A DNA stretch of 64,000 nt from Salinivibrio kushneri. GTDB lineage: Bacteria; Pseudomonadota; Gammaproteobacteria; Enterobacterales; Vibrionaceae. The DNA is taken from NCBI RefSeq assembly GCF_005280275.1, contig NZ_CP040021.1, positions 1,885,001 through 1,949,000 of the forward strand, read 5' to 3'. Of this stretch, positions 52,719 through 63,428 are shown in pieces (positions within the stretch are counted from its first letter, which is position 1; the number at the start of each line of letters is the position of its first letter). The translations under genes and the position numbers were made by a program. The notes beneath the pieces are model-generated. The model saw only the letters and a program-made list of their open reading frames with translations. It did no database searches and was not told the DNA's origin.

Positions 52719-54746
52719 TTAACTATTAACAATAAACTGCTCACGCAGTGCTTGTAACTGATCTCGCAATTGTGCCGCGGTTTCAAACTCAAGGTTCTGC
52801 GCGGCCTCAAACATCTGACTTTCCAATTTTTTGATTTCAGCATCAATTTGTTGTGGTGACTTCAACGCATAATCCGCATCAGGCTCGGCAACGGCACGCA
52901 GCGATTTGGCTGCTGGTTTCGCAGGTTTACTCCGTTTACCCGTGCCTATCTCCATCACGTCCATCACTTTCTTGTTCAGTTTCTGTGGCGTGATGCCATG
53001 CGCCTCATTATGGGCAATTTGCTTAGCCCGGCGTCGCTCCGTTTCATCAATCGCGCGTTTCATCGATTTGGTCATCGAATCGCCATACAAAATCGCTTTG
53101 CCGTGAAGGTTACGTGCTGCGCGGCCAATGGTTTGAATCAATGAACGTTCAGAGCGTAAAAAGCCTTCTTTATCCGCGTCCAAAATCGCCACCAATGACA
53201 CTTCGGGCATATCTAACCCTTCTCGCAGCAAGTTGATCCCAACTAACACATCAAACTCACCGAGGCGCAAGTCTCGAATGATTTCCATACGCTCCACCGT
53301 ATCAATATCGGAGTGCAGATACCGCACGCGGACGTCATGTTCTTGCATATATTCGGTTAAGTCTTCAGCCATGCGCTTAGTCAGGGTCGTAACGAGTACG
53401 CGCTCGTCTCGCTCACGACGCGCGCGTACTTCGGAGAGCAAATCATCAACTTGGGTGGCCACCGGACGTACTTCTATTTCAGGGTCGATAAGCCCCGTTG
53501 GACGCACGACTTGATCAATGATATCTGAGCCCGATTTCTCAGCTTCATAGTTACCCGGCGTGGCCGAGACATACACAGTTTGTGGTGCCAGTGCCTCGAA
53601 CTCATCAAATTTTAGCGGTCGGTTATCCAACGCTGAAGGCAGCCGAAACCCATAGTCCACCAAGGTCTCTTTACGCGAGCGATCGCCCTTGTACATGGCA
53701 CCAATTTGCGACACCGTGACGTGCGACTCGTCGATGATCAACAGTCCATCGGCGGGTAAATAATCAAACAAAGTCGGTGGTGGTTCACCTTCTGCGCGGC
53801 CACTCAAATAACGCGAATAGTTTTCGATGCCCGAGCAATAGCCCAACTCGTTCATCATCTCTATATCAAACTGCGTTCGCTGAGTGATCCTTTGCTCTTC
53901 CAGCAGTTTATTGTGCTCAAGCAGTGTTTTTTTACGGTCCGCTAACTCCACTTTTATCTGCTCGACCGCTTCGAGGATCCGCTCGCGCGGTGTCACATAG
54001 TGCGTTTTAGGGTAGATGGTGCAACGAGGCATATCTTTGACACTCACCTGCCCGGTTAAGGGATCAAACACACTAATGGTTTCCACCTCGTCGTCAAACA
54101 GCTCTACCCGTATGGCATCTTTGTCTGACTCGGCCGGAAAGATATCGATGACTTCTCCGCGAACGCGAAACGTTCCACGCTCAAAAGCCAAATCATTGCG
54201 GGTATACTGCAATTCAGCGAGGCGTTGTAAGATGGTGCGCTGGTCTAAAAAGTCACCACGACGGATGTGAAGCATCATTTTTAAATATGAATCGGGGTCG
54301 CCCAACCCATAAATGGCAGAGACCGACGCCACAATCACCACATCACGGCGTTCCATCAACGCTTTTGTCGCCGACAAGCGCATCTGTTCAACATGATCAT
54401 TAATCGATGCATCTTTCTCTATAAAGGTGTCCGTCGAAGGGACATACGCCTCTGGTTGATAATAATCGTAGTAAGAGACGAAATACTCCACCGCATTATC
54501 AGGGAAAAACTCGCGCATCTCTCCGTAGAGCTGCGCCGCCAAGGTTTTATTGGGGGCCAATATCATCGTCGGACGATTAAGCTCAGCAATGACATTGGCC
54601 ATGGTGAAGGTTTTCCCCGACCCTGTTACCCCCAGCAGCGTTTGATGGGCAAGACCGGCCTCTAATCCTTCACACAGGCGATGAATGGCCTCAGGCTGAT
54701 CCCCTGATGGTTTAAAAGCAGAGTGCAGTGTAAATGTTTTACTCAT
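52719..54746 (-). CDS. uvrB: UvrABC excision repair protein UvrB
   Basis: 675 residues. Helicase-like with Walker A GVTGSGKT (39-46), the beta-hairpin region [21 protein letters not shown] (split at its tip) that probes damaged DNA, helicase motifs in the C-terminal half ([27 protein letters not shown]) and a C-terminal UVR domain ([21 protein letters not shown]) for UvrC contact. It loads damage from UvrA onto UvrC in nucleotide excision repair. Transcribed toward qrr. Confidence 0.97.
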   Translation of the reverse strand: MSKTFTLHSAFKPSGDQPEAIHRLCEGLEAGLAHQTLLGVTGSGKTFTMANVIAELNRPTMILAPNKTLAAQLYGEMREFFPDNAVEYFVSYYDYYQPEAYVPSTDTFIEKDASINDHVEQMRLSATKALMERRDVVIVASVSAIYGLGDPDSYLKMMLHIRRGDFLDQRTILQRLAELQYTRNDLAFERGTFRVRGEVIDIFPAESDKDAIRVELFDDEVETISVFDPLTGQVSVKDMPRCTIYPKTHYVTPRERILEAVEQIKVELADRKKTLLEHNKLLEEQRITQRTQFDIEMMNELGYCSGIENYSRYLSGRAEGEPPPTLFDYLPADGLLIIDESHVTVSQIGAMYKGDRSRKETLVDYGFRLPSALDNRPLKFDEFEALAPQTVYVSATPGNYEAEKSGSDIIDQVVRPTGLIDPEIEVRPVATQVDDLLSEVRARRERDERVLVTTLTKRMAEDLTEYMQEHDVRVRYLHSDIDTVERMEIIRDLRLGEFDVLVGINLLREGLDMPEVSLVAILDADKEGFLRSERSLIQTIGRAARNLHGKAILYGDSMTKSMKRAIDETERRRAKQIAHNEAHGITPQKLNKKVMDVMEIGTGKRSKPAKPAAKSLRAVAEPDADYALKSPQQIDAEIKKLESQMFEAAQNLEFETAAQLRDQLQALREQFIVNS

Positions 54747-55455
54747 GAAACTGTCCTGTTAGGGGCTGACCACTGTGTCTAGATTGGGGCGCTAGCGCGA
54801 AAAGCCTATTGTCCTGACTCGCCCTACGGAGTCAACGACTGCGGTTCATTACTCGCAAGATAATCATTGCGATCTTTTTCTTATTGAATGCTTGATCTCA
54901 CTATGGCTCCTAGGTAACCTGTCTGTCCTCTTTTGGCATGCATGCACTGCATCCAGCCTCTACACGAAGACAAAGCGCTAAGCAAAGAAAACGCTAACTA
55001 AAGATAGTGCGATAAAAATAAATCCTCTAAATCACGTGTTTTCGTGCGTATCTCTGCCCAATACTCTCCAATACGACCGTTTTATCCCCGATACTCAGGG
55101 AGTGAACACATAGCGACCTGTGTATAATCCCCAACAGTTTTTTTTTCAATCTTATTGCGTTAAACAAACAAAAACCATTAAAAATAAACACGTTATATAT
55201 TTTTTTATGCGTATCACCACTGCGTCAAGCTGGTAGAAAATCAGTCATCGCGTGAGTTGATCAGGATCCACACACATGGTTATCCACAGAATCTGTGGGT
55301 AACCGCTTAGAGCCCTCTCATAATCGGCCGTATAAAAAGTCAAGATAAAATTAGCCGCCATGCTTAATCAATCGCCACTATGGTGTTTTTATCATCGTCG
55401 ATGGCTAGCTTTTCAGCAGTCGATTGAAAAGATAGATTTTATTGCTTTTCATCAG
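54747..55455. other. Non-coding AT-rich region between uvrB and the tRNA-Asn genes
   Basis: About 700 bp without a gene. It holds a TATAAT at 55123-55128 without a good -35, a DnaA-box dyad (55278-55304), and an inverted repeat CTTTTCA/TGAAAAG at 55409-55431 shortly before the tRNA promoter. No SOS box was recognised before uvrB by eye. Confidence 0.5.
55278..55304. promoter_or_regulatory. DnaA-box-like dyad
   Basis: GGTTATCCACAGA and TCTGTGGGTAACC form an almost perfect 13-bp inverted repeat (one mismatch). The left arm contains TTATCCACA, a perfect DnaA box (55280-55288); the right arm is a near match on the other strand. Whether DnaA binds here is unknown. Confidence 0.45.
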
Positions 55456-55484
55456 TTGACACCTTTCAAGGCGCTCGCTAACAT
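55456..55484 (+). promoter_or_regulatory. Promoter of the tRNA-Asn genes
   Basis: TTGACA (55456-55461), 17-bp spacer, TAACAT (55479-55484), then a GC-rich stretch before the tRNA, as in stringently controlled stable-RNA promoters. It ends about 21 bp before the first tRNA. Confidence 0.7.
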
Positions 55485-55505
55485 TCGCTCCGTTCTCAAG
55501 GCAAT

Positions 55506-55581
55506 TCCCCCTTAGTTCAGTTGGTAGAACGGCGGACTGTTAATCCGTATGTCGCAGGTTCGAATCCCGCAGGGGGAGCCA
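55506..55581 (+). tRNA. tRNA-Asn (GTT)
   Basis: 76 nt with encoded CCA. Acceptor TCCCCCT pairs with AGGGGGA, the D-arm has TTAGTTCAGTTGGTAGAAC, the anticodon loop CTGTTAA gives GTT, and the T-arm has GGTTCGAATCC. Fully canonical cloverleaf. Confidence 0.97.
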
Positions 55582-55619
55582 CTATCTTGAGACCTCACAG
55601 AACACAATAGCAACACAAT

Positions 55620-55695
55620 TCCCCCATAGTTCAGTTGGTAGAACGGCGGACTGTTAATCCGTATGTCACTGGTTCGAGTCCAGTTGGGGGAGCCA
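55620..55695 (+). tRNA. tRNA-Asn (GTT), second copy
   Basis: 76 nt with encoded CCA. Acceptor TCCCCCA/TGGGGGA differs from the first copy at the last pair, and the T-arm is GGTTCGAGTCC with a CACT/AGTT-type stem instead of CGCAG/CCGC. The anticodon arm is identical. It probably shares the promoter of the first copy, 38 nt upstream. Confidence 0.97.
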
Positions 55696-55751
55696 AATTT
55701 ATGTCCGATGGCAAATTTAGTTCTTCAGACTAATCGTTCCGCAATGCGGAA

Positions 55752-55799
55752 TATGTCACTGGGCTGGGCGCCCCCGATGAGTCCAGTTGGGGGAGCCAA
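55752..55799 (+). pseudogene. 3' remnant of tRNA-Asn
   Basis: TATGTCACTGG (55752-55762) and GAGTCCAGTTGGGGGAGCCAA (21 bases, 55779-55799, given as its two parts GAGTCCAGTTG and GGGGAGCCAA) repeat the 3' part of the second tRNA exactly. In between, 16 bases (GC-rich) replace the TTC of the T-loop. The 5' half of a tRNA is absent. A partial duplication or a former insertion end, not a functional tRNA. The 55800-56029 stretch before rsxA shows no gene. Confidence 0.75.
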
Positions 55800-56029
55800 T
55801 TCTATGTCTCTCTTCTCCTTGACCTATCCTACTTTCTCCGTGATCTCATCACACACTCTTACCGTGATCGCACACGCTACGCTGCCACTACCCCTAGAAT
55901 AAGGTACGCGTAAAGCGTCACTAACAGCTTACAGCGAGCCAAGCAAAAACCCTGCGTAATGGCGGTTGTTATAGCCGCTTCAAAGGTCGATAATAGGCAG
56001 ATCACAAAAACATTAAATGATTAAACAGC

Positions 56030-56614
56030 ATGGCTGAGTATTTGTTGCTACTGGTGGGCACAGTATTGGTCAATAACTTCGTACTGGTGGAGTTTTTGGG
56101 CTTGTGTCCATTCATGGGCGTATCAAAAAAACTGGAAACAGCAATTGGGATGGGGCTTGCCACAACCTTTGTGTTGACCTTGGCATCAGTGAGCTCGTAT
56201 CTGGTTGAAACCTATATTCTGATCCCACTTGATCTCGGATACCTGCGTACACTGAGCTTTATCTTAGTGATTGCGGTGGTGGTGCAGTTCACGGAGATGG
56301 TGGTGCATAAAACCAGCCCAACACTGCACCGGCTATTGGGTGTATTTTTACCCTTGATCACCTCCAACTGCGCAGTGTTAGGCGTCGCTCTACTCAACGT
56401 TAAGCAACAGCACAGTTTTATCGAGTCGATTATTTATGGCTTTGGTGCGGCGTGTGGTTTCTCTTTGGTGCTGGTTTTATTCGCTGCAATGCGTGAGCGC
56501 ATTGCGGCCGCTGACGTTCCGGCACCTTTTAAAGGCGCGTCCGTGGCGATGATTACTGCAGGATTAATGTCGCTCGCCTTTATGGGCTTTACAGGACTGG
56601 TGACTTTATCATGA
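56030..56614 (+). CDS. rsxA: Electron transport complex subunit RsxA (RnfA)
   Basis: 194 residues with six membrane helices. The N-terminus [20 protein letters not shown] and [15 protein letters not shown] are highly conserved in RsxA/RnfA, and [11 protein letters not shown] is the segment paired with RsxE. Part of the membrane complex that moves electrons between NADH and ferredoxin or the SoxR system, coupled to ion flow. The four-base overlap with rsxB (ATGA) starts a tightly packed operon. Confidence 0.96.
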   Translation: MAEYLLLLVGTVLVNNFVLVEFLGLCPFMGVSKKLETAIGMGLATTFVLTLASVSSYLVETYILIPLDLGYLRTLSFILVIAVVVQFTEMVVHKTSPTLHRLLGVFLPLITSNCAVLGVALLNVKQQHSFIESIIYGFGAACGFSLVLVLFAAMRERIAAADVPAPFKGASVAMITAGLMSLAFMGFTGLVTLS

Positions 56615-57186
56615 GTGGAATAGTGATAGCGGTGATAGTGCTTGCCGCGCTTGCCGCCATATTCGGTGCAATTCTCGGTTTCGCCTCGATTCGCTTCAAG
56701 GTGGAGGCGGATCCGATTGTCGATCAAATTGATGCCATTCTGCCGCAAACGCAATGTGGCCAGTGCGGTTACCCTGGCTGTCGTCCCTATGCGGAAGCCA
56801 TTGCCAATGGTGACGAGATTAACAAATGTCCACCAGGTGGTCAGCAAACCATTGAAAACTTGGCTGATTTGATGGGTGTCGAAGCGACCGAACTCGCCCA
56901 CGATGAAGAAAAAAGTATCAAAACCGTTGCCTTCATTCATGAAGAAGATTGCATTGGCTGCACTAAATGCATTCAGGCCTGTCCGGTCGATGCCATTGTG
57001 GGCAGCACCAAAGCGATGCATACCGTGATCGAGCAAGATTGTACTGGGTGTGATTTATGTGTCGCCCCCTGTCCGACCGACTGTATTGAAATGATCCCCG
57101 TTCAGGACACGCCCGAAACCTGGAAATGGAAGCTTGAACAAATTCCCGTTGTAGATGTTACTGAGAGTCAGAGAGCACGCGCCTGA
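56611..57186 (+). CDS. rsxB: Electron transport complex subunit RsxB (RnfB)
   Basis: 191 residues. An N-terminal membrane anchor ([21 protein letters not shown], allowing one split) is followed by the [16 protein letters not shown] iron-sulfur site and two ferredoxin-type 4Fe-4S motifs ([32 protein letters not shown]). It is the cytosolic electron-entry or exit subunit. It overlaps rsxA and rsxC. Confidence 0.96.
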   Translation: MSGIVIAVIVLAALAAIFGAILGFASIRFKVEADPIVDQIDAILPQTQCGQCGYPGCRPYAEAIANGDEINKCPPGGQQTIENLADLMGVEATELAHDEEKSIKTVAFIHEEDCIGCTKCIQACPVDAIVGSTKAMHTVIEQDCTGCDLCVAPCPTDCIEMIPVQDTPETWKWKLEQIPVVDVTESQRARA

Positions 57187-59780
57187 TGGACAGCCTTATC
57201 GAACAAATAAAACATGGCCAGATCTGGGATTTCCATGGTGGCATTCATCCGCCTGAGCATAAAACCCAGTCGAATCAGGGGGCCATTTTAGAAAAGATTC
57301 TCCCTACCGAGCTTGTTATACCGCTCAAGCAGCATATTGGCAGTAAGGGCAAACTATGCGTGAGCCAGGGCGATCAGGTATTCGCGGGACAAGCCCTCAC
57401 TGAGACAGATATTCAACAATGTGTGCCGGTACATGCACCGACATCAGGCACCGTGATTGCTATCGAAGATAGAACCATTGCGCATCCCTCAGGCTTGTCC
57501 GACCGTTGCGTGGTCATTCAGCCCGATGGCAAAGATACGTGGAGACCTAAGCCTGCCCTACCGGCCTATCAAACTCAGCCGCCCGAGCAATTGATCGATC
57601 ATATCCGGTCTATGGGCATTGCGGGAATGGGAGGCGCAGGCTTTCCAACCGCAAGAAAGCTACAAAGTGGCTTGGCCAGAACAGAAGCCCTTATCATCAA
57701 CGCCGCAGAATGTGAGCCTTATATCACCGCCGACGATCGGCTGATGCAAGATTGCGCCGATGAAATCGTCGCAGGGATACAGATTCTTAATCACATTGTT
57801 AAGCCTAAGCTGACCGTGATTGGCATTGAAGATAATAAACCAGAGGCTATCGCGGCGCTTAAAGCTGCGGTGAAAGCCGTCGATGAGGACATACTCATCC
57901 AGGTAGTCCCTACCAAGTATCCATCTGGCGGTGAAAAGCAACTGATTCAAATCATTACCGGGAAAGAAGTCCCTGCCAAAGCCTTTCCCGCTAGTATTGG
58001 CGTGCTGATGCAAAACATCGGGACCATCTATGCGATCAAACGTGCCGTGTTAGATGGCGAGCCGCTGATTAAGCGTGTGGTCACCTTGACTGGGAAAACG
58101 CTCAAAACCCAGCAAAATCGGTGGGCGCTTCTCGGCACGCCAATTGGCGAGCTGTTGGAACACCATGGCTATAAGGCAGAGAAAAAACAGCCACGGGTGA
58201 TCATTGGTGGCCCGATGATGGGCTTTACCGTCCCACACGCACAAGTGCCGGTAACCAAAACCACTAACTGTGTGCTGGTGCCAACGCGCAAGGAAATAGC
58301 GCCTGCCAAGCAAGAAATGGCCTGCATTCGTTGCAGTGCCTGTGCCGATGTTTGTCCCGCTCACCTTTTACCTCAGCAATTGCAGTGGTATGCCAAAGAT
58401 CAGGACTACGACAAGTGCCAAGACTATGATCTCTTCGATTGTATTGAATGCGGCGCTTGTGCCTATGTGTGTCCCAGTGAAATCCCGCTGGTGCAATACT
58501 ATCGCCAGGCCAAAGCGGAAATTCGTGAAATTGAAGCGGAAAAAGAAGCCGCGGAGCGCGCGCGTCAGCGCTTTGAAGCCAAAAAAGCGCGCATGGAACG
58601 TGAAAAGCAGGAGCGAGAAGAAAAACATCGCAAAGCCGCGGAGCGTCGCAAAAAAGCCGCGCAACAAAACACGGGCTCCGATGATGCGCTTAACGCTGCA
58701 GTGGAGCGGGTGAAGGCGAAAAAAGCCGCGCAGTCGGCATCGAGCGATGTCAAACCTGCCGTGGCGGCGGCAATCGCCCGAGCGAAAGCGAAACAGGCCG
58801 AAGCGGCGCAAGCAGGCAGTGATGAGCCAGACAACAGTGAAATGATGAAGTTGCGTGAGGAGCGCAAACGGCAAGCACGTGAACGTAAGGCGGCCAAAGA
58901 GGCGCAAAAAGCCTCAGAGGCCACCGATTCACAGGCAACCCCCAACACCGATAGCCAAGACGGCAAGAAGGACGCCGTCGCCGCCGCGGTTGCCCGCGCC
59001 AAAGCACGTAAAGCGGCGCAGCAAGGCGACACCAAGGCACAATCTGCAACAGCTGCCGATACGTCATCCGATGCTGCGAACACCGCGCCGGCAGCTGACG
59101 AGGCTAACGACAAAAAAGCCGCCGTCGCGGCCGCCGTTGCCCGCGCCAAAGCGCGTAAAGCGGCGCAGCAAGGCGACACCAAGCCACAACCTGAGACGGC
59201 TGCCGATACGCCATCCGACGCTGCAGACACCGCGCCGGCAGCTGACGAGGCTAACGACAAAAAAGCCGCCGTCGCGGCCGCCGTTGCCCGCGCCAAAGCG
59301 CGTAAAGCGGCGCAGCAAGGCGACACCAAGGCACAATCTGCAACAGCTGCCGATACGTCATCCGACGCTGCAGATACCTCGCCGGCAGCTGACGAGACTA
59401 ACGACAAAAAAGCCGCCGTCGCGGCCGCGGTTGCCCGCGCCAAAGCGCGTAAAGCGGCTCAGCAAGGCGACACCAAGCCACAACCTGCAACAGCTGCCGA
59501 TACGCCATACGATGCTGCAGACACCGCGCCGGCAGCTGACGAGGCTAACGACAAAAAAGCGGCTGTCGCCGCCGCGGTTGCCCGTGCCAAAGCGCGCAAA
59601 GCGGCGCAGCAAGGCGACACCAAGCCACAACCTGAGACGGCTGCCGATACGTCATCCGACGCTGCGGACACCACACCGGCAGCTGACGAGGCTAACGACA
59701 AAAAAGCCGCTGTCGCCGCCGCGGTTGCCCGTGCCAAAGCACGTAAAGCGGCACAACAATCACAAGAAGATAAGGAATAA
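57186..59780 (+). CDS. rsxC: Electron transport complex subunit RsxC (RnfC) with tandem-repeat C-terminus
   Basis: 864 residues. The N-terminal RnfC barrel, NADH/FMN-binding region ([13 protein letters not shown]) and SLBB domain are followed by two 4Fe-4S motifs ([12 protein letters not shown] at about 380, [12 protein letters not shown] at about 418). From about residue 440 the protein turns into a long, Ala/Lys/Arg/Glu-rich helical tail. Residues about 593-864 are five exact-length 49-residue repeats plus a partial sixth, each with [20 protein letters not shown] followed by a Thr/Pro/Asp linker. The core is standard; the tail length varies widely between species. Confidence 0.95.
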   Translation: MDSLIEQIKHGQIWDFHGGIHPPEHKTQSNQGAILEKILPTELVIPLKQHIGSKGKLCVSQGDQVFAGQALTETDIQQCVPVHAPTSGTVIAIEDRTIAHPSGLSDRCVVIQPDGKDTWRPKPALPAYQTQPPEQLIDHIRSMGIAGMGGAGFPTARKLQSGLARTEALIINAAECEPYITADDRLMQDCADEIVAGIQILNHIVKPKLTVIGIEDNKPEAIAALKAAVKAVDEDILIQVVPTKYPSGGEKQLIQIITGKEVPAKAFPASIGVLMQNIGTIYAIKRAVLDGEPLIKRVVTLTGKTLKTQQNRWALLGTPIGELLEHHGYKAEKKQPRVIIGGPMMGFTVPHAQVPVTKTTNCVLVPTRKEIAPAKQEMACIRCSACADVCPAHLLPQQLQWYAKDQDYDKCQDYDLFDCIECGACAYVCPSEIPLVQYYRQAKAEIREIEAEKEAAERARQRFEAKKARMEREKQEREEKHRKAAERRKKAAQQNTGSDDALNAAVERVKAKKAAQSASSDVKPAVAAAIARAKAKQAEAAQAGSDEPDNSEMMKLREERKRQARERKAAKEAQKASEATDSQATPNTDSQDGKKDAVAAAVARAKARKAAQQGDTKAQSATAADTSSDAANTAPAADEANDKKAAVAAAVARAKARKAAQQGDTKPQPETAADTPSDAADTAPAADEANDKKAAVAAAVARAKARKAAQQGDTKAQSATAADTSSDAADTSPAADETNDKKAAVAAAVARAKARKAAQQGDTKPQPATAADTPYDAADTAPAADEANDKKAAVAAAVARAKARKAAQQGDTKPQPETAADTSSDAADTTPAADEANDKKAAVAAAVARAKARKAAQQSQEDKE
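58962..59780 (+). repeat. Tandem 147-bp repeats in rsxC
   Basis: Repeat starts at 58962, 59109, 59256, 59403, 59550 and 59697, exactly 147 bp (49 codons) apart; the last copy is partial (84 bp). Copies differ at scattered bases (for example PQPET/AQSAT and PSDAAD/SSDAAN variants), including synonymous changes. Being multiples of three, copy-number changes would keep the frame. Confidence 0.93.
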
Positions 59781-59785
59781 CCCAC

Positions 59786-60865
59786 GTGGCGTTTTTCATC
59801 GCAAGTTCACCACACGCCCACAACAAACGTTCCACCAGCCATCTTATGCTGACGGTGCTCCTCTGTGCCCTACCCGGTTTGGCCGCACAGTGGTATTTCT
59901 TCGGCTGGGGCGTGCTGGTTCAATTAACCTTGGCAGTTATCACGGCATGGTCAACCGAAGCGCTGGTGATGCGGCTACGACGTCGTTCCGTAATGGCTTA
60001 CCTGCGTGACAACAGTGCCCTTCTCACCGCGTTTTTATTGGCGGTCGCGATCCCGCCGATGGCACCTTGGTGGGTGATCGTCATAGGTACCGCGTTTTCG
60101 ATTATTGTTGCCAAGCATATCTACGGCGGATTAGGACAGAACCTCTTCAATCCTGCCATGGTTGGCTATGTGGTACTGCTCATCGCTTTTCCAGTGCAAA
60201 TGACCACCTGGTTACCACCGGAGAGTCTCGCCACCCATAGCTTGACCATTGCCGATACGCTCGCGGCAATTTTTGGCGGCTATACCTTAGATGGCTTTAG
60301 CATCAACCAATTGCGTATGACCGTGGATGGCGCCACCATGGCGACACCTCTGGATACGATAAAAACCGCACTGGCCGGCGGCCAAACTGTGAGTGAAGCC
60401 TTGCAGCAGCCCATTTTCTCAGCGCTAGGCGGTAAAGGTTGGGCGTGGGTCAACACGCTTTATCTCCTCGGCGGTTTGGTGCTGATCCAACGTGGCATTA
60501 TCAATTGGCATATTCCGGTCGCGGTACTCGCCGCCTTACTTGCATGCTCATTGCTCGGCCACCTGATCGCGCCGGATCAACTCGCCTCGCCTCTGATCCA
60601 TTTGTTATCCGGTGCCACCATGCTCGGGGCATTTTTTATCGCCACCGATCCGGTTTCTGCTTCCACGACCGACCGTGGCCGCTTATGGTTTGGGGGCCTG
60701 ATTGGCGTATTGGTCTATTTAATCCGTACGTGGGGCGGCTACCCTGATGGGATCGCATTTGCGGTGATCATTGCCAACTTGTGCGTCCCTTTGATTGATT
60801 ATTACACCAAGCCAAGAACGTATGGGCATGCCACAAACCGTGCAGAGAAGAAGTCAAAATCATGA
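59786..60865 (+). CDS. rsxD: Electron transport complex subunit RsxD (RnfD)
   Basis: 359 residues, about ten membrane helices. It carries the covalent FMN site in the segment [10 protein letters not shown], with the flavin-bearing Thr at about residue 184. [19 protein letters not shown] residues ([16 protein letters not shown]) are conserved. It follows rsxC by 5 bp and overlaps rsxG by four bases. Confidence 0.95.
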   Translation: MAFFIASSPHAHNKRSTSHLMLTVLLCALPGLAAQWYFFGWGVLVQLTLAVITAWSTEALVMRLRRRSVMAYLRDNSALLTAFLLAVAIPPMAPWWVIVIGTAFSIIVAKHIYGGLGQNLFNPAMVGYVVLLIAFPVQMTTWLPPESLATHSLTIADTLAAIFGGYTLDGFSINQLRMTVDGATMATPLDTIKTALAGGQTVSEALQQPIFSALGGKGWAWVNTLYLLGGLVLIQRGIINWHIPVAVLAALLACSLLGHLIAPDQLASPLIHLLSGATMLGAFFIATDPVSASTTDRGRLWFGGLIGVLVYLIRTWGGYPDGIAFAVIIANLCVPLIDYYTKPRTYGHATNRAEKKSKS

Positions 60866-61500
60866 TTGAGACCATAAAAAAACATGGGGGCATTCTCGCA
60901 ATCGCTGCCCTCTTGTCGACAGCACTGGTTGCGGTCACTCACGCACTGACCGAAGACACCATTAAAGAGCAGCAGCAAATTCAATTATCAAAGGCGCTCA
61001 ATCAGGTGATCCCTGAAGACAGGCACGATAATGCACTGCATCAAAGCTGTCGCCTTGTCGAAAATAAGGACGCCTTGGGGACCGATGACGCGCTGCCTTT
61101 TTATGTTGCCACCCTCAACGGTGAGGTCAGCGCCGTTGCCATCCAAGCCATCGCCCCTAATGGCTACAATGGTGCTATCAAGGTCTTGATCGGTATGGAC
61201 GCGACTAGTCACCAGGTGCTGGGCGTAAGGGTTCTCGAGCATAACGAAACCCCGGGGCTGGGTGATAAAGTGAGCTTGCGGGTGTCAGATTGGATCCATA
61301 GCTTTAGCGGCAAAACCGTCACCAGTGAGGGTGATGCGCGCTGGGCGGTGAAAAAAGACGGCGGGCAGTTTGATCAGTTTACCGGTGCCACCATTACCCC
61401 GCGCGCGGTTGTCGGCGCCGTCAAAAAGGCGGCTTGGTTTGTGAGTCAACGCCAAGAAGCGCTGATCAACCAACCAGTTAATTGCGGAGGAGCGTCATGA
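60862..61500 (+). CDS. rsxG: Electron transport complex subunit RsxG (RnfG)
   Basis: 212 residues. One N-terminal membrane helix (about 11-28) anchors a periplasmic FMN-binding domain; the FMN-linked Thr is in [12 protein letters not shown] at about residue 176, and the conserved [11 protein letters not shown] precedes it. The stop overlaps the rsxE start. Confidence 0.95.
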   Translation: MIETIKKHGGILAIAALLSTALVAVTHALTEDTIKEQQQIQLSKALNQVIPEDRHDNALHQSCRLVENKDALGTDDALPFYVATLNGEVSAVAIQAIAPNGYNGAIKVLIGMDATSHQVLGVRVLEHNETPGLGDKVSLRVSDWIHSFSGKTVTSEGDARWAVKKDGGQFDQFTGATITPRAVVGAVKKAAWFVSQRQEALINQPVNCGGAS

Positions 61501-62195
61501 ATAGCGCCCACAAAGAGCTAATGAAAAATGGCTTGTGGAGTAATAACCCAGCGTTTGTGCAGTTATTGGGGCTGTGTCCACTTTTGGCGGTATCCGCTAC
61601 CGTCACCAATGCACTTGGCCTAGGGGTCGCCACCTTGGCCGTACTCGTTGGCTCTAATTTAATTGTGTCACTGATCCGAGACTGGGTACCTAAAGAGGTA
61701 CGGATTCCTATTTTCGTGATGGTGATTGCTTCACTGGTGACCTGCGTGCAACTGGTCATGAATGCGTATGCTTACGGCCTTTATCAATCACTGGGGATTT
61801 TTATCCCCTTGATTGTCACCAACTGTATTATCATCGGCCGTGCCGAAGCCTTTGCCTCCAAAAATCCTGTTGGTTTGTCAGTGAGCGATGGTTTTTGGAT
61901 GGGCACTGGCATGACAGCAGCCTTGGTGGTACTCGGCGCTATTCGCGAAATCATCGGCAATGGCACCTTGTTTGATGGCGCCGACCTCTTGCTCGGTGAT
62001 TGGGCTGCCGCACTGCGGATTGAAATTTTTCAATTCGACACCAAGTTTCTACTAGCGATATTGCCACCAGGCGCGTTTCTCGCGGTCGGCTTTCTGATCG
62101 CGTTGAAGAACATCATTGATACACACCTTGCCAGTAAAACAGAAAAAGACGATAAGCCGGTGATTGAGCGCGCACGGGTGACGGGTAATCAGTGA
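61497..62195 (+). CDS. rsxE: Electron transport complex subunit RsxE (RnfE)
   Basis: About 232 residues from ATG 61497 (GGAGGAG upstream); the in-frame codon at 61482 is inside rsxG and less likely. Six membrane helices, a paralogue of RsxA, with [34 protein letters not shown] and the LILPPGAF-type [12 protein letters not shown] end. Last gene of the rsx operon; nth follows after 17 bp and is probably cotranscribed. Confidence 0.95.
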   Translation: MNSAHKELMKNGLWSNNPAFVQLLGLCPLLAVSATVTNALGLGVATLAVLVGSNLIVSLIRDWVPKEVRIPIFVMVIASLVTCVQLVMNAYAYGLYQSLGIFIPLIVTNCIIIGRAEAFASKNPVGLSVSDGFWMGTGMTAALVVLGAIREIIGNGTLFDGADLLLGDWAAALRIEIFQFDTKFLLAILPPGAFLAVGFLIALKNIIDTHLASKTEKDDKPVIERARVTGNQ

Positions 62196-62212
62196 TCGAC
62201 AGGATAGGGTAA

Positions 62213-62854
62213 ATGAATAAAGAAAAACGACGACAAATTCTGGAGCGCCTGCGCGATAACAACCCGAATCCGCAAACGGAGCTCAATTGGTCAACCCCTT
62301 TCGAGTTATTGATCGCGGTGTTACTGTCTGCGCAAGCGACCGATGTGAGTGTCAATAAAGCCACCGATAAGCTGTATCCAGTGGCCAATACGCCCGAAGG
62401 GCTACTGGCATTGGGCGTGGATGGGGTGAAGTCCTATATCAAAAATATTGGCCTGTTTAATTCCAAAGCCGAGAACGTGATTAAAACTTGCCGCGCCTTG
62501 ATTGAACAACACCATGGCGAGGTACCAGAAAGTAGAGAGGCGCTAGAAGCCCTGCCCGGCGTGGGACGCAAAACCGCCAATGTGGTACTCAACACCGCGT
62601 TTGGTTGGCCCACCATCGCTGTCGATACCCACATCTTTCGCGTGTCCAATCGTACCAAGTTCGCGATGGGTAAAAACGTCAATGACGTAGAAGAAAAACT
62701 GATCAAGGTGGTGCCGAAAGAATTTAAGGTCGATGTGCACCACTGGCTAATTCTGCATGGACGCTATACCTGCCTCGCACGAAAACCTCGCTGTGGCAGT
62801 TGCATCATTGAAGATTTATGTGAGTACAAAGAAAAAGTTTATCCAGATAGCTAA
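62213..62854 (+). CDS. nth: Endonuclease III
   Basis: 213 residues. Helix-hairpin-helix [14 protein letters not shown] contains the catalytic Lys at 120, with the catalytic Asp at 138 (AVDTHIFRV). The C-terminal iron-sulfur cluster cysteines C187, C194, C197 and C203 are spaced C-x6-C-x2-C-x5-C. It removes oxidised pyrimidines and nicks the abasic site in base excision repair. rsxE-nth adjacency is conserved in gammaproteobacteria. Confidence 0.97.
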   Translation: MNKEKRRQILERLRDNNPNPQTELNWSTPFELLIAVLLSAQATDVSVNKATDKLYPVANTPEGLLALGVDGVKSYIKNIGLFNSKAENVIKTCRALIEQHHGEVPESREALEALPGVGRKTANVVLNTAFGWPTIAVDTHIFRVSNRTKFAMGKNVNDVEEKLIKVVPKEFKVDVHHWLILHGRYTCLARKPRCGSCIIEDLCEYKEKVYPDS

Positions 62855-62898
62855 CGCCATCGAGGGCGAGCACTGGCAAGCAAAAAAGGAGCAACGTC

Positions 62899-63315
62899 AT
62901 GTCAAACGGCAGAATTCTACACACTATGATCCGCGTCGGTGATCTAGACCGTGCTATCAAGTTTTACACCGAAGTAATGGGAATGCGTTTGTTACGCACC
63001 AATGAAAATGAGCAGTACAAATATAGCCTCGCGTTTGTCGGCTATAGCGACGAATCAGAAGGTGCCGTGATTGAGCTGACCTATAACTGGGGTGAAAGCG
63101 AGTACGATCACGGTAACGCCTTTGGCCATATCGCGATCGGTGTGGATGATGTTTACGCGACCTGTGATCAAATCCGCCAAGCGGGTGGCAACATCACCCG
63201 TGAGCCAGGCCCAGTCAAAGGCGGTAGTACTGAAATCGCGTTTGTTACTGACCCTGATGGTTACAAGCTCGAGCTGATTCAGAACAAAAGTGCCTCTGCG
63301 GGCCTGAACGGCTAA
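62899..63315 (+). CDS. gloA: Lactoylglutathione lyase (glyoxalase I)
   Basis: 138 residues, two glyoxalase betaalphabetabetabeta modules. The four metal ligands are in place: H8, E59, H77 and E125. It converts the methylglyoxal-glutathione adduct to lactoylglutathione. The nickel-type length matches E. coli GloA (135). GGAGCAA precedes the ATG. A strong terminator follows. Confidence 0.96.
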   Translation: MSNGRILHTMIRVGDLDRAIKFYTEVMGMRLLRTNENEQYKYSLAFVGYSDESEGAVIELTYNWGESEYDHGNAFGHIAIGVDDVYATCDQIRQAGGNITREPGPVKGGSTEIAFVTDPDGYKLELIQNKSASAGLNG

Positions 63316-63337
63316 CACAGCAAGACAGGTCAAAATG

Positions 63338-63370
63338 AAAAGCCCGGCGTACGAGATGCCGGGCTTTTTT
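63338..63370. terminator. Bidirectional terminator between gloA and motY
   Basis: Perfect 11-bp stem AAAAGCCCGGC (63338-63348) with GCCGGGCTTTT (63358-63368), 9-nt loop, flanked by A/T runs. Confidence 0.92.
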
Positions 63371-63428
63371 GTGCTGTCTTTGTTTTATCGCCGCATGTGC
63401 TGTCTGTGATAACGTCTGCGGCTATCGT

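Noticed and set aside
55663..55902. A 79-codon frame starting inside the second tRNA-Asn
   Set aside because: It begins within a functional tRNA and passes through the tRNA remnant; not a plausible gene.
58565..59443. A 292-codon minus-strand open frame antisense to rsxC
   Set aside because: Ala/Ser-rich repeats mirror the rsxC repeats; no ribosome site and no recognisable domain.
58962..59780. CRISPR-like regular repeats
   Set aside because: The 147-bp units are in-frame coding repeats of rsxC without spacers.
58855..60009. A 384-codon plus-strand open frame overlapping rsxC and rsxD
   Set aside because: It is a shadow frame of the repeat-rich rsxC tail (Pro/Arg/Lys-rich low complexity) and runs into rsxD; rsxC and rsxD frames have the conserved domains.
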